The position numbers and the translations under genes were made by a program. Positions 51,611-61,437 of a DNA stretch of 64,000 nt are shown here, piece after piece. The notes below the pieces were generated by a model. The model was not told where the DNA came from. It worked only from the letters and a program-made list of their open reading frames with translations, and ran no database searches. Numbering within the stretch: the stretch's first letter is position 1; every line of letters starts with the position of its first letter. Source of the DNA: Blepharisma stoltei (Eukaryota > Ciliophora > Heterotrichea > Heterotrichida > Blepharismidae); contig CAJZBQ010000054.1 in NCBI GenBank assembly GCA_914767885.1, positions 1,033,501 to 1,097,500 on the forward strand, read 5' to 3'.

Positions 51611-54150
51611 ATGGTATTTGGAAGTTTTGAAAAGTGGCAAGTTCTGACATTCACTTTGACTTTTCTATGTATGTCGTCAAGCTAGTTAGTTAGTTAGTTA
51701 GTTAGTTAGTTTTAAATGGCCATACGTGGGCGAACCAGCGGACCACAACACCTCAGCTCGAAAGACAACTTCAGGTCGGGTTCTGATGCGACCATACTCC
51801 CAGGCCCGACACCATCTTGATTTCTGGTCTGAACCACCTGTCCAGAGGATCAGCTCCGTTGGACAGAACCACTCTTGGAGGAGTGCCCCGATAGTCCCGA
51901 TGAGGGAAACCATATGGTAGGCAAAACCTGTCTAGCCCATCTGGCAGGGGCAGGAAAACCTTCGGGGGAGAAATAAAACTTCCTTTTCGGCATGGCTTCC
52001 CCACCTCTGAAGGCCTACTTAAGACAGGGAACGAGGCCCTATATTTCAGCTTCATCAGAAATGGGTCCTACGAGCTTCATAGGAGGTGCGCCTCGGAGTC
52101 CTATTTCCGTCAACGTCACCATTTTATTTCTCGTATGTCGTCAAGGCATATCTGCTTAGAGAGTTATTTTATAGTGAAGCCAGAAGTTCACAACTCTATG
52201 GGATTTTCTACAACATGACTGGGAGCAATGGATGCTACCTATCTGTTCTTTTACGCACTTGGGAATTTTGTGTGTGGATCATTAGGGGATAACATACCAC
52301 TTAAATACGTAATTTCAGGAGGAATGGTACTTACATCTTTCGGCTACGCATTGATATCAATGCTTGGATATGTTGATGCAAAATACCCCTGGCTATTTAT
52401 TATAATTTTTGGCTTTGTCGGAGTTTTTCAGTCAACAGTATGGCCTGGGACAGTTGCAGTGATGGGAAATTGGTTCTCGAAAACACATCGAGGCAAAATA
52501 ATAGGCTCATGGAGCTCTAATTCATTTGTTGGAGATATTCTTGGAGCTCAGCTTGGCTCCTTATTACTTTCCCAAGCAGGCTTTGCATGGGAATCAGTTG
52601 TGATATCAGCTGCAACAATCTTGCTCTGCGTTTCAATATTATTCTATTTTGTCTCAAAAGAAAGACCAGGCCCTGAATTTGAACAAGTGAAAAAATCAAT
52701 CCAATTAGTTGAGCCTGGAGAAGAAATGTTTGAAGAGGCTCCTAAGAAGAAAAAAGGCATTTCTTTCTGGAAAGCCTGAAAACTTCCAGGTGTTACAGTT
52801 TATGCTTTAACTTATGGGTGTGTAAAGCTACTTAATTATTCAATGATTATGTGACTGCCCTACTTTTTAGACAAGCATATTGATGTCAGCACAAGTTTAA
52901 TCGGGACAATGGCAAATTTCTATGACTTAGGAGCGCTTTTTGGAGGGTTTGGAATTGGCTGGGTTACTGATAAACTTGGGATCAGAGCCCCTTTTGTATG
53001 CATTATGCTGTTTTTAGCGCTCCCTACTCTAGGCATTATCCAGCTGATGACTCCTGGGCTTTGGTGGATGTTTTTTATATAGTGTCTCCTTTCTTTTAGC
53101 TCATTGTGAGAAAGTCCAGCAACTTAAAATGGCAAGCAACTCTCTCTAATATATATATCGATCGGATACATAATACTGCTATTTGATTAGTCCAAGCTGA
53201 ACAATAAACTCTCCAGCTTAAAGAGAGCTAAAACAAAGGAAAATCTATAATAAATATCTTTCTTGGCTTTTTTATAGGAGGGTCCGATATATTGATTTCT
53301 GGGGTTATCTCAACTGATTTAGGTAAAAACGAGCAAATTAAGAATGAAGAAGCTTTAGCAACAGTAACAGGGATCATAGATGGAACTGGAGGTGCTGGAG
53401 CTAGTCTTGGACAAGTCATTATTGGAGTTCTAGCTATTTGGAGCTGGGATTTAGTATTTGGATTCATGTTTTGCGTTGGGGTTTTAGCAGTAACCCTTCT
53501 ACTCAAGTATAGCTTGAGCATATTTTTGGCTAACTCCCCCCCCCCTCCGTGAGTGAACAAAAAAATTTTGTTCACTCACGGAGGTGGGTTAATTTTTTTT
53601 TTTTATATAAATTTTATAAAAAATATTTTTTTTCGAAATTTTAAAAAAATCCTAATTCACAAAAATTGGAAAGCAAATATTAATTTAATTTAAAAAATTT
53701 ATGTTTAAAAAGCAATTCGTTTAAAATTAAACAGAATTAGCTCTAGATTTCATTATACTAATTATCATTTATATATCAAAATTTTTTTCCATAACAAATT
53801 TTTGTTCACGGAGGGTGGGTTTTTGGGCAAAAAATAGGGATTTTTTCTAATGGTTTTGTTCACTCACGGAGGGGGGGGAGTAAGGCTTCTCGATCTTTCC
53901 TGGTGGAAATGAGGATAACTAATATTGGTTTATCCAGCTCCTCAAGTGGCATAACCACATGATGCAGAGCTTCTGACATTTGAGGAGTTGGCGAAGATTA
54001 GTTGGCTTTAAAAAATTCCCTTTTCTTGCCGGGGTAACTCGAGAAACTTTATTAGCCAAAAAGGCGCTTGGGCTATATGCTATACGAGATGTGAAACTTT
54101 ATATACAGCAAAAAAAGCTTGGAGCAAAAGTTTTAAGTGGAGTTGAATAA
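51611..54150 (+). CDS. MFS organophosphate:phosphate-type transporter, paralogue 2, with three interruptions
   Basis: ATG 51611 (MVFGSFEKWQ) to TAA 54150. Removing 464, 173 and 568 bp leaves 445 codons, the same length as paralogue 1. TGA is Trp at sites where paralogue 1 uses TGG (FSTTWLGAMDA; MIMWLPYF; KAWKLPG). Joins: FLCMSSRHICLESY, WWMFFINIFLGFFIGG and LLLKYAIRDVKLYIQQK. The protein is clearly intact, so this is a working gene, not a pseudogene. Because paralogue 1 lacks all three segments, they probably arrived after the duplication (or were lost from paralogue 1). Confidence 0.93.
51669..52145 (-). mobile_element. SINE-like insertion in MFS paralogue 2, 464 bp, 13-bp TSD, tetranucleotide tail
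   Basis: GTATGTCGTCAAG at 51669-51681 and 52133-52145. Next to the left copy is a (TAGT)n run (about seven units). On the minus strand this is the 3' tail of the element. GC-richer body, homologous to 41395-41820. Target-site duplication plus simple-repeat tail are hallmarks of LINE-mobilised SINEs. Confidence 0.92.
53077..53252. other. IES in MFS paralogue 2, 173 bp, ATA pointers
   Basis: ATA at 53077-53079 and 53250-53252. Excision restores WWMFFINIFLGFF, matching paralogue 1 (WWMFFFINILLGIF). Inside, AACTTAAAATGGCA and GAGAG-rich segments; ends not inverted. Confidence 0.93.
53508..54078. mobile_element. Family D-like IES in MFS paralogue 2, 568 bp, with a nested family A MITE
   Basis: TAT at 53508-53510 and 54076-54078. 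Inverted ends of about 25 bp (TATAGCTTGAGC...TTTTTGGCTAA and mirror ending GCGCTTGGGCTATA). A complete family A MITE sits inside at 53531-53883. Excision gives LLLKYAIRDVK. Confidence 0.92.
53531..53883 (-). mobile_element. Family A MITE nested in a family D-like IES, 350 bp, TAA pointers
   Basis: TAA at 53531-53533 and 53881-53883. Left hairpin CCTCCGTGAGTGAAC / GTTCACTCACGGAGG, right double repeat with spacer GCAAAAAATAGGGATTTTTT. Full family-A core. Confidence 0.93.
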
Positions 54151-54891
54151 ATTCTCACTTTAATAAAATTCAGTAAGATTTATTAATATTTTTCCTTGTC
54201 ATAAGGGTTTAATTAAAACGATCCTCTTTTATGTATTGGGCTATAATTAAAAGCTATCTCTATTGAGCGCTTTATGGCCTAATTTATGGATTAATCATAA
54301 ATTGCAAACGAGGCCCAAAACGATTGAAATATTGATCTCCATATTAAGACGATAATAGAAAGCACTGTCTTTAATAGTTCTATCCATAACCTGAGACTGC
54401 CTATAAAATCTTTATATTTTAGTAAATTTTGGATAAATCTAGAAAATTAGCTGTTTTTTATATTTTCAGATTATTTGACAACAGAATTTTGAATTTTCTG
54501 AGATCAACTATAGCTCAGGACAGCTTTTAGCTCGCCCTGGGCTAGCAGCTTTTATTCCAACTCGTCGAGTTCGTTTGGAACCAAAATTTGCCTTACCAAT
54601 CGACGATTTGACAAACGGCAAGTATATGCTCACTTGCCATATCATAGGTTGTTTGGCAACTTTTGATGCGATTAACTCAAAAGTTACCAGCCCATGGAGA
54701 GCTAAAAGCTGTTCTGGGCTATATTACTCTCTGATAAATTTCAATATGAAATTTACTAATAAAATTATCGATGCTATCTGTGCCGATACATATGATGCTT
54801 TATTTTCTTCATATTCTCTTCTAATCTCTTAGATCTTAAGCCAAAGATATTTTCAGCTTAAATCAATAAGCTTATCATAAATTAATATCAT
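54151..54891. other. Spacer holding a short family D element
   Basis: No gene. AT-rich apart from the element at 54509-54723; a frame read inside that element (MEPKFALPIDDL) belongs to it. Confidence 0.5.
54509..54723. mobile_element. Family D foldback element, 211 bp, TATA ends
   Basis: TATA at 54509-54512 and 54720-54723. Long inverted ends (GCTCAGGACAGCTTTTAGCTC and mirror GAGCTAAAAGCTGTTCTGGG). Internal CAAGTATATGC / CTCACTTGCCATA region. Same TATAGCYC start as 11631, 53508 and 63849. Confidence 0.85.
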
Positions 54892-56184
54892 ATGCCTGCA
54901 AATTGGTTGTCAATCAAGCCACTCTTTGGGATCTCACTTGGCGTCGGACTTGGTATTGTAGGCTTGAGTTTCTTATTAAGAGAAAAGCCTAAGCACACTC
55001 ACGAGACTTCTGTATCAAAGACACTGCTACTTTCAATACTAAAAGAATTGAATAGAGAAATGACAGCATTAGCCATCTCCCTAGCTACTACGGCCGCCCA
55101 GATTCGAGAAGTATTAAGTTCAAATTATTCAGAAAAAATAATCACTGAAATGATAGAGAAAAGCAGTAAGTTATAATCAGCTTCTTTTTCTAAGCAAGTG
55201 GAGTCTATTGAAAAATATGTATTCCTTAATAATTTTATATATAAATTTTTTTTTTTTGTAGTGATATTTAGGTGGATCAGTCAAATAGAGTATATGAAAG
55301 ATTCAACACGAATAAAAAGGTTGTAGAAAAAGCTTATAAAAAAGATTTTTATAATGACTCGTAATTTTTATGCAGCGATGTCCAAGATATTTGCATGAAA
55401 ACCAAAATTATGATCGATGATGCTTTTAAAGGAATTATTCCTATAATTGGGAATCCATTACCGGATTTTGTAACATCTGAATTTGTGTTGAGTATCATGA
55501 GGGAAATTTACAATAAAACTACGAAAACAACACTGACACTTATAAAAGAAGCCAAAGTAAAAGGATTTTCTGTTAATTTTAGCAATAAAAGCTTCGTTGA
55601 AGTGACTCAAGAAATCGAGATTAGGACTGAGCTAGATAAAAGAGAAATTTTTGAAAAATATAGATTGTTTAACTATGAAGATTCCCCAAGCTGTATTATC
55701 CACAATGCTATTAAAAAATATTCAAGGAAATCAAAAGAATTTAGGAGAGAACTAACTCCCCCCCTCCGTGAGTCAACAAAAACATTAGAAAAATACCTAT
55801 TTTTTGCCCAAAAACCCACCCTCCGTGAGTGAACAAAAAATTTTTAAATAGAAAAATTTTTTATGGAAAAAATTTTGATATATAAGTAATAATTTAGTAT
55901 AATGAAATCTAGAGCTAATTCTGTTTAATTTTAAACAAATTGCTTCTTAAAACATAAATTTTATAAATTAAATTAATATTTGCTTTCCAATTTTTGCAAA
56001 TTAGGATTTTTTTAAATTTCGAAAAACAAAAAAATTAACCCCCCTCCGTGAGTGAACAAAGTTTTTTGTTCACTCACGGAGGGGGGGAGTAAGTAAGATT
56101 GAAAATGCTTATCATAGCGTTATCCAACAAATAATGCATGACCAAGTTTCTAGGGATGAAGAAATGAGAATTTTGAATAGGTAA
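54892..56184 (+). CDS. Unknown membrane-anchored protein, 290 aa
   Basis: ATG 54892 to TAA 56184. Removing two 15-nt introns (55166-55180; 55361-55375), one 53-nt gap (55219-55271) and a 337-bp MITE leaves 291 codons exactly. A single N-terminal hydrophobic segment (FGISLGVGLGIVGLSFLL, residues 12-29) is followed by a mostly helical, charged body (KTLLLSILKELNREMTA; FRRELSKIENAYHSVIQQ). I recognise no family; it could be an organelle outer-membrane protein. The 53-nt gap is GT...AG but far longer than the other introns and contains a 12-T run. Confidence 0.8.
55753..56092 (+). mobile_element. Family A MITE/IES in the unknown membrane protein gene, 337 bp, TAA pointers
   Basis: TAA at 55753-55755 and 56090-56092. 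Left double repeat around spacer AAAAATACCTATTTTTTGCC. Right hairpin of CCTCCGTGAGTGAAC. Excision gives FRRELSKIENAYHS. This copy shows the full architecture most clearly. Confidence 0.94.
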
Positions 56185-56454
56185 TTATTGATTAATAAAT
56201 TTTTAAGTTTAAATTTTGTTTTAAAATAAGAAAAGTCTAAAAAATAATAGCGATTGCCAGCTTATTATTCCATTTTCCATATTAATTGATGCAGAATTAT
56301 TTAATGATTGCTTATATTAGAGTTTTCTAAAGCTGATACTTTTCTTGCAAACCGTCTCATCTCTAAATGAGGATAAATCAGAAAGACTATTACTTGTGCC
56401 TTCCATAGTTTTATAGTTCCTTGCACTAATTGTGAATAACTCCCAAATGTAAAG

Positions 56455-56550
56455 TGTGAAATCGAATATCACATGTGAAGCTACTCAAGTGTGGAAACTC
56501 CACATGCGGCATTAGGATTCCACACGTGGGACGTGTTGAGGTCTTCACAC
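56455..56550. repeat. Imperfect palindrome with CACGTG/CACATG cores
   Basis: GTGTGAA...TTCACAC outer arms, with CACATGTG, CCACATGCGG and CCACACGTGG inside, similar in motif to 26037-26125 and 32213-32445. It lies in the 56185-56557 spacer, where nothing else is seen. Confidence 0.6.
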
Positions 56551-56557
56551 AATAATG

Positions 56558-59500
56558 TCAAAGCATTATAGTATTTATTTGCTTATTATTCAATCTGAAA
56601 CTAGAGCTGAGTTTTCCTGCTTTTTTATAGAGATTTTCCCAGTTTATCACTGACTTGTATTTATTTTCATATTTCAAATAAATTTTTTCAAAAAACACCA
56701 TAAAGGTCCCACCCATTTGAATTATCCCAAAAAACGCTCCAATCAAGCTGCTTAAAAATATATATAAAGTTTGGTTGTAAAACCTTGAAGTAACCAAAAC
56801 CGTATTTCCTGTGTCCAAATTTACATTTACTTGCAAGGCTGCATGAAAATGAAGTCTAAATATTTTTTACTCTTCAACTGTATAAGCAGACCCAGACACT
56901 GGAGAACTAGGTAAAGAAACGTGGTACCCAGTTTCTTCCCTTGGCCATGCAGAAATTTCTGATTTAAATAGTGAAGGGGTCATTAAAAAAGTAAACTCAG
57001 AAGGTGTCGCTCCACGAAAAGCAAGTTTTTCATTATTAGCTTTCAATAGAGAATAAATTGAGCTATCTTCTCCAGGAATTGATGAAGAAGATGTCACTTG
57101 TATAGCAATATAACTAGAATAGCTTGTCATTTCGTAAAAAGCAGCATAGAGTTTTGCCCCAGTTTCCAATATACAGTTTGAGCATAAAAACGTTACTATA
57201 CAGTTTTTTTCTATGAATTCGCAAGACGGAGCATGGATATGTCCTTTGATATTAGTAAATTTGTAAGCTAAATCACCGTGGCAGACAGAACCTTCATAAG
57301 CACATATTCCACCATAATATAAAAATGATACTGTAATATTCACATCTCCTGGATAACTGCTATAGCTGTTTAATAAAGTCACTAAAGGAGCCAGGGTTTT
57401 TGTTTCTGTTATGTTATCGTTAACATAATTGGTGCATGAAATACCTATTAGCAATGCTGCGACTCCAGTAGAAATGATATTGCCTGATAAATAATATTCC
57501 TCATTTAAGCTAACCCATAATACTATTTTACTAGATAACAAAAAGTCTTATGCAAGGCCTATATAATTGCATAAGATATGCTAAAAAAGCCTCCAATTAA
57601 AGTCTTTTTTTTATATATAGGCTCGTTATCTGGAGTATCATGCATGGTGTCATATGAGTCAAAATTGTGAATATATTTGTGAAGAGGCTTATAGAAAATG
57701 ATAATAATTACAACCATGCCTTCAATTGTCCAGAAGAAAATTTCCATATAGGCAGTGTCTCTATCAGCTTTATCAGCATCTGATGAATAAAGATTAGGTT
57801 GGGAGCTGCTATAAGAAATCAGTCCAAGCTTTACTATTGGGTTTTGACTTCCAATAGGGCAATAATAGCTTGATGGGCATTTACTGCATACAGTGGAACC
57901 AGCATCTGGAGCATATGTATCAAAATAGCAGGGATAGCATTGCGATATATATTGAGAGGCTTGAAAGCTTGTAAACGTCCCTGCTGGGCAAGGGAGACAA
58001 GTTGTCAAATTGTATGAAGAATAATACCCTCCTGAGCAGAGGCTGCAGCTGTTACCATCTGAATATGTTCCTATGCCACATGGCCATGTGAAATTGTCTG
58101 ATGTTTCAGTATTAATTTTTAATAAAGAATTTTTGACCTTTATCGTTTGAGCTAGCCCATTTATGGAGTCCCCACCGCCAAATAGATAGATAGAATTTCC
58201 GAAATATAAAATGCTTGGGGCATATGTCGGACTTTCAAGATTTCCAATTAGTGTGTATTCAGAATTCTCATCAATGTTCATCATAATAATATAGCCAAAA
58301 GCTGGTAAGAACCATTGCTCACCTCCAATAAGAAATAGATATTTATCAACACTAGCAACCCCTGATCTTGCCACAGAGAACCATGAATATTGATTTTGCA
58401 CCAAAGTCTCTCATTTTTTCAAGCTAAAATTGAACCTATAAATTGCTGAATTTGGGGTCCCACCCGCATCTTCGCCTGAAACCACATACAAATAGAGCGT
58501 CGAATCGATGATCCTTGTAAAGCATTTACATTGGAATAGTGATGGTGCAGCTCCGCTACTCCCATCATCTATCTGGATAAAAATGTTCAAATTAATGTCA
58601 AACGCCCACAAGTCATTCAAAACTCCCGAAAAAGACTGCCCACCAAACAAAATCGCATAAAACCCTCCAAAAGTGATGCAAGCCCCTGCTCTTGCCATAG
58701 GTCTGTCACTATTGCTCAAAGTAACAACCTGTCAAGAATTAGAAAAATCAGAATATGAGTAAAAATCGTTAAGGAAGCCTGAGACGTCAATACCTCCAAA
58801 TAGAAGCACCAGATCTTGAACAGAGCAGCTTGCATGCATATATCTTGCTGAAGGGATATCTCCATTAGAATTAATTTTGCTTCAGGTTTCTGTTGTTGTG
58901 TCGAATTTTCATAAATCATTTAACCTGATTAGGAATTACAAAGCCTGGTCTTCGTTGATTCCTCCGAATACTCATAGAGAATCATGAAGAAGGTGAAAGG
59001 AATGATACATTCTTCCGCTAGGGGAAATCATGTGTGGCGAAAGCTGCTTCCATTCTAAAGGGAAATATTGCAAATCTATTGAGACCAAGCTATTTGTAAG
59101 CACATCATCAGAAGAAACGCCTCCGAAAGAATAAAAAATTGAATTTGCAAGCACTGCTGCACCACATCCATTTGCAATTGACGAGTTTACAGTATGAAGC
59201 TTTTCTCAAGAAGATAAACTTACAAGATTTATCCTTCAGACATTAAGAACTGGCCAGCCTTTTTCTGCTCCATATCCTGGGAAAATATACAAATATTTAT
59301 CATAAATATCAATTTCGTGGCGAAATCTCCCTTCAGGCTTATCTCCAACTATATTAATTTCGCTTCAGCTTTCCGAATTCATATCATAAATATACAAGTT
59401 TGTGTTCTGAGAATTCCCGGAAAGCCTATTAATTCCCCCTCATAAATATATTTTTTCTTGATAATAAGTGATGTCTGCAGACTCACTTATGGGTGGATCA

Positions 59501-60496
59501 GCCCCATGATTGGGCATTTTCTTTCAAGTCATAGTAGTTCCATTGAGCCTATATATGGCTTACAAATAAAGTGAGTTATCAACTGTTGTGGTATTTAGGC
59601 CGCCAAATACTGCATAATATGGTAAGCTATTTCAAATGAAATCCGTAAATGCCAAATAGCCTCTGGCACCTGGGTTATCTCCATCAATAGATAGTTCTTG
59701 TCATTTATTTTGGGCTGGATCATAGCTTCAAAAGTCATTTGCGGGGCCTGATGTTGTTCTTCCGCCGTACAGCAAAACTCTTTTATTGTCAGAATCATAA
59801 AACATGGAAGCGCCAGTTCTTGGGTCAGGCTTTGTTGATAAAGAAGGGGTGATAGATTTTCATTTGGTTTTCGATAAATCAAAAGAATATAAGTCATTAA
59901 GATAAGTTCCATCTGATAGGTAGCCTCCAAAGCAAACTAATTGATTTTGTAGATGATCATGCCTTAATTATCTATTTTTGTTTCACGCCCACTTCCAGGT
60001 AGTCCACTCCACCCACCTCAAATTCTGCTCGTTGGCTTTGCACATCAAATTTACTGCCAAATTGTGGCCATCTTAACCTCAATCAGATGAAGACGCCAGC
60101 CTTGAAGTCTGATTCTCAACTAATCTTCTTTTAGCTCAAAAAAATAGTAAAACTGTCAGACACCCCTAGGCTTCAGTCCCATCGCCTGGAGTGAGTGGTG
60201 ATATGCCTCTGATAATTGTTCTCTCTAAAGACATAATCCCACTTTGTGCCGGTCAACTCTTGACTCCCAGCAGTAGCAAGTATAATCTACAGATGATTAT
60301 CAAAATACGAAAGAGAAGAATTTTCGGCGGAAGATCAGAAAATTTGAACTAGTCGTATTTGATTATGATTTTGTGGTGGATCAAAGATTAGGTTTCCAAA
60401 CCCTCTTGATAGCGGCGGTACGCCAGTTGATGGAATTTCAGTTATTTTTAAGCAAAAAACTGATAATTCAATAAAGTAAATCAAAGAAAATTTCAT
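56558..60496 (-). CDS. Large Kelch-repeat, Cys-rich, multi-span surface protein
   Basis: ATG 60496 (MKFSLIYFIELSVFCL, signal peptide) to stop 56558. Removing a 340-bp insertion, three 15-nt introns (59549-59563, 58925-58939, 56856-56870) and a 26-nt gap leaves 1,176 codons. Residues about 60-690 are Kelch repeats (QLVCFGGYLSDGTYLNDLYS, RVLLYGG, YAVFGGLN, DLVLLFGGIDVSGFLND, AILFGGQSFSGVLNDLWAFD). Next is an ephrin-receptor-like Cys-rich stretch (CGIGTYSDGNSC, CLPCPAGTFTSF), then about four membrane spans (MVVIIIIFYKPLHKYI; YIFLSSLIGAFFGII) separated by an extracellular domain. A receptor or adhesion role is inferred. TGA-Trp is abundant. Confidence 0.88.
57536..57563. other. Candidate 26-nt interruption in the Kelch gene, TA-bounded
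   Basis: TA at 57536 and 57562. Removing 26 nt is frame-necessary (2 mod 3) and gives FSISYAIISSKIVLWVS. It contains no GT...AG 15-mer, so an ordinary intron does not explain it. It would be an unusually short IES. Confidence 0.5.
59951..60297. mobile_element. GC-richer insertion in the Kelch gene, 340 bp, AGATGAT repeats
   Basis: AGATGAT at 59951-59957 and 60291-60297 (a slightly longer imperfect match outward). No inverted ends. Excision joins SYFDNHL to QNQLVCFGGYL. Confidence 0.85.
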
Positions 60497-60990
60497 ATTA
60501 TCTATGGTTTAATAGTTTTTTGCATCAGACTTAGATTAGTTAATTTAGCTTATCTCGTGATGGGCCTCTGAATATACATAACCATAAGGCCATTTTCCCC
60601 TCTGTTTCGTCACTCCCCTTGATTGTACGTACGGCATGTCGACAAAGTTTACTCCTTCTAGCGTCTGTTGCCATTTGAAGGCCTAGAAAGTACCGAGACG
60701 ACCAGCAGTATTGTGTGTCATTTCGCTCTATCCGACTTTCCTTCAGAACCTGCTCAACCGAAAAGTTCTGCCTTTATCGGACAGTGGAAAGAAAAAAGCA
60801 CATCGCCTGTAGAATGCGAAGTAAGAAAGCTTTCCCATTTCTTCCCTATCAGGCGGAAGTTCATGTACAAAAGCCTAATCCTATAATAAAAGGTCACAGA
60901 GTGAATTATCCTCTCATCCATTTATATTATGCATCATTAGTAATCAGCTATATGCTATATTGGTTGAATCATATATTTTTAACTTTTTTC
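60497..60990. other. Spacer with a GC-richer repeat (about 60585-60880)
   Basis: No gene is recognised. The block GTACGTACGGCATGTCGACA... is GC-richer than its flanks and may be another retroposon-like copy. Short overlapping open stretches here are not convincing. Confidence 0.4.
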
Positions 60991-61322
60991 TAACTCCCCC
61001 TTCCGTGACCAAACAAAACCATTTGAAAAATCCCTATTTTTTTGCCCAAAAATCCACCCTCCGTGAGCAAATAAAAATTTTTTATGAAAAAAAAAATTGA
61101 TATATAAGTGATAATTATTATTAATGAAAGCTTTGGCTAATTTGTTTATTTTTAAACAGCTTGCATTTTAAAACATAAATTTTTACAAATAAAAATTAAT
61201 TTTGCTTCTCAATTTTTACAAATTTTTTTAAAATTTCAACAAAAAAAATTTTTATAAAAAAAAATAATCCCCCTCCGTGAGTGAACAAATTTTTTTGTTC
61301 GCCCACGGAGAGGGGGTATTAA
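60991..61322 (+). mobile_element. Family A MITE upstream of the GH85 gene, about 329 bp
   Basis: TAACTCCCCCTTCCGTGACC at the left, spacer AAAAATCCCTATTTTTTTGC, second repeat CCTCCGTGAGCAAAT. Right hairpin CCTCCGTGAGTGAAC / GTTCGCCCACGGAGAGG ending GGGGTATTAA. Intergenic, about 115 bp before the start codon. Confidence 0.9.
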
Positions 61323-61437
61323 GTAGAATACAGCAGGCTTATATCTTTTAAATTGGAATACTATGCAAGATATATGCAAGTCAATGCTATTATTGCCTTT
61401 ATAGTGATTTGAAACAGAATTATATGTAAAATTAATA

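Noticed and set aside
51682-51712. (TAGT)n run as a possible telomeric or satellite repeat
   Set aside because: It abuts one copy of a 13-bp target-site duplication of an insertion in a coding sequence, so it is better explained as the simple-repeat tail of a SINE-like element.
54575-54832. 85-codon open frame over the TATA-ended element
   Set aside because: It lies mostly within the inverted-repeat element and shows no protein family features.
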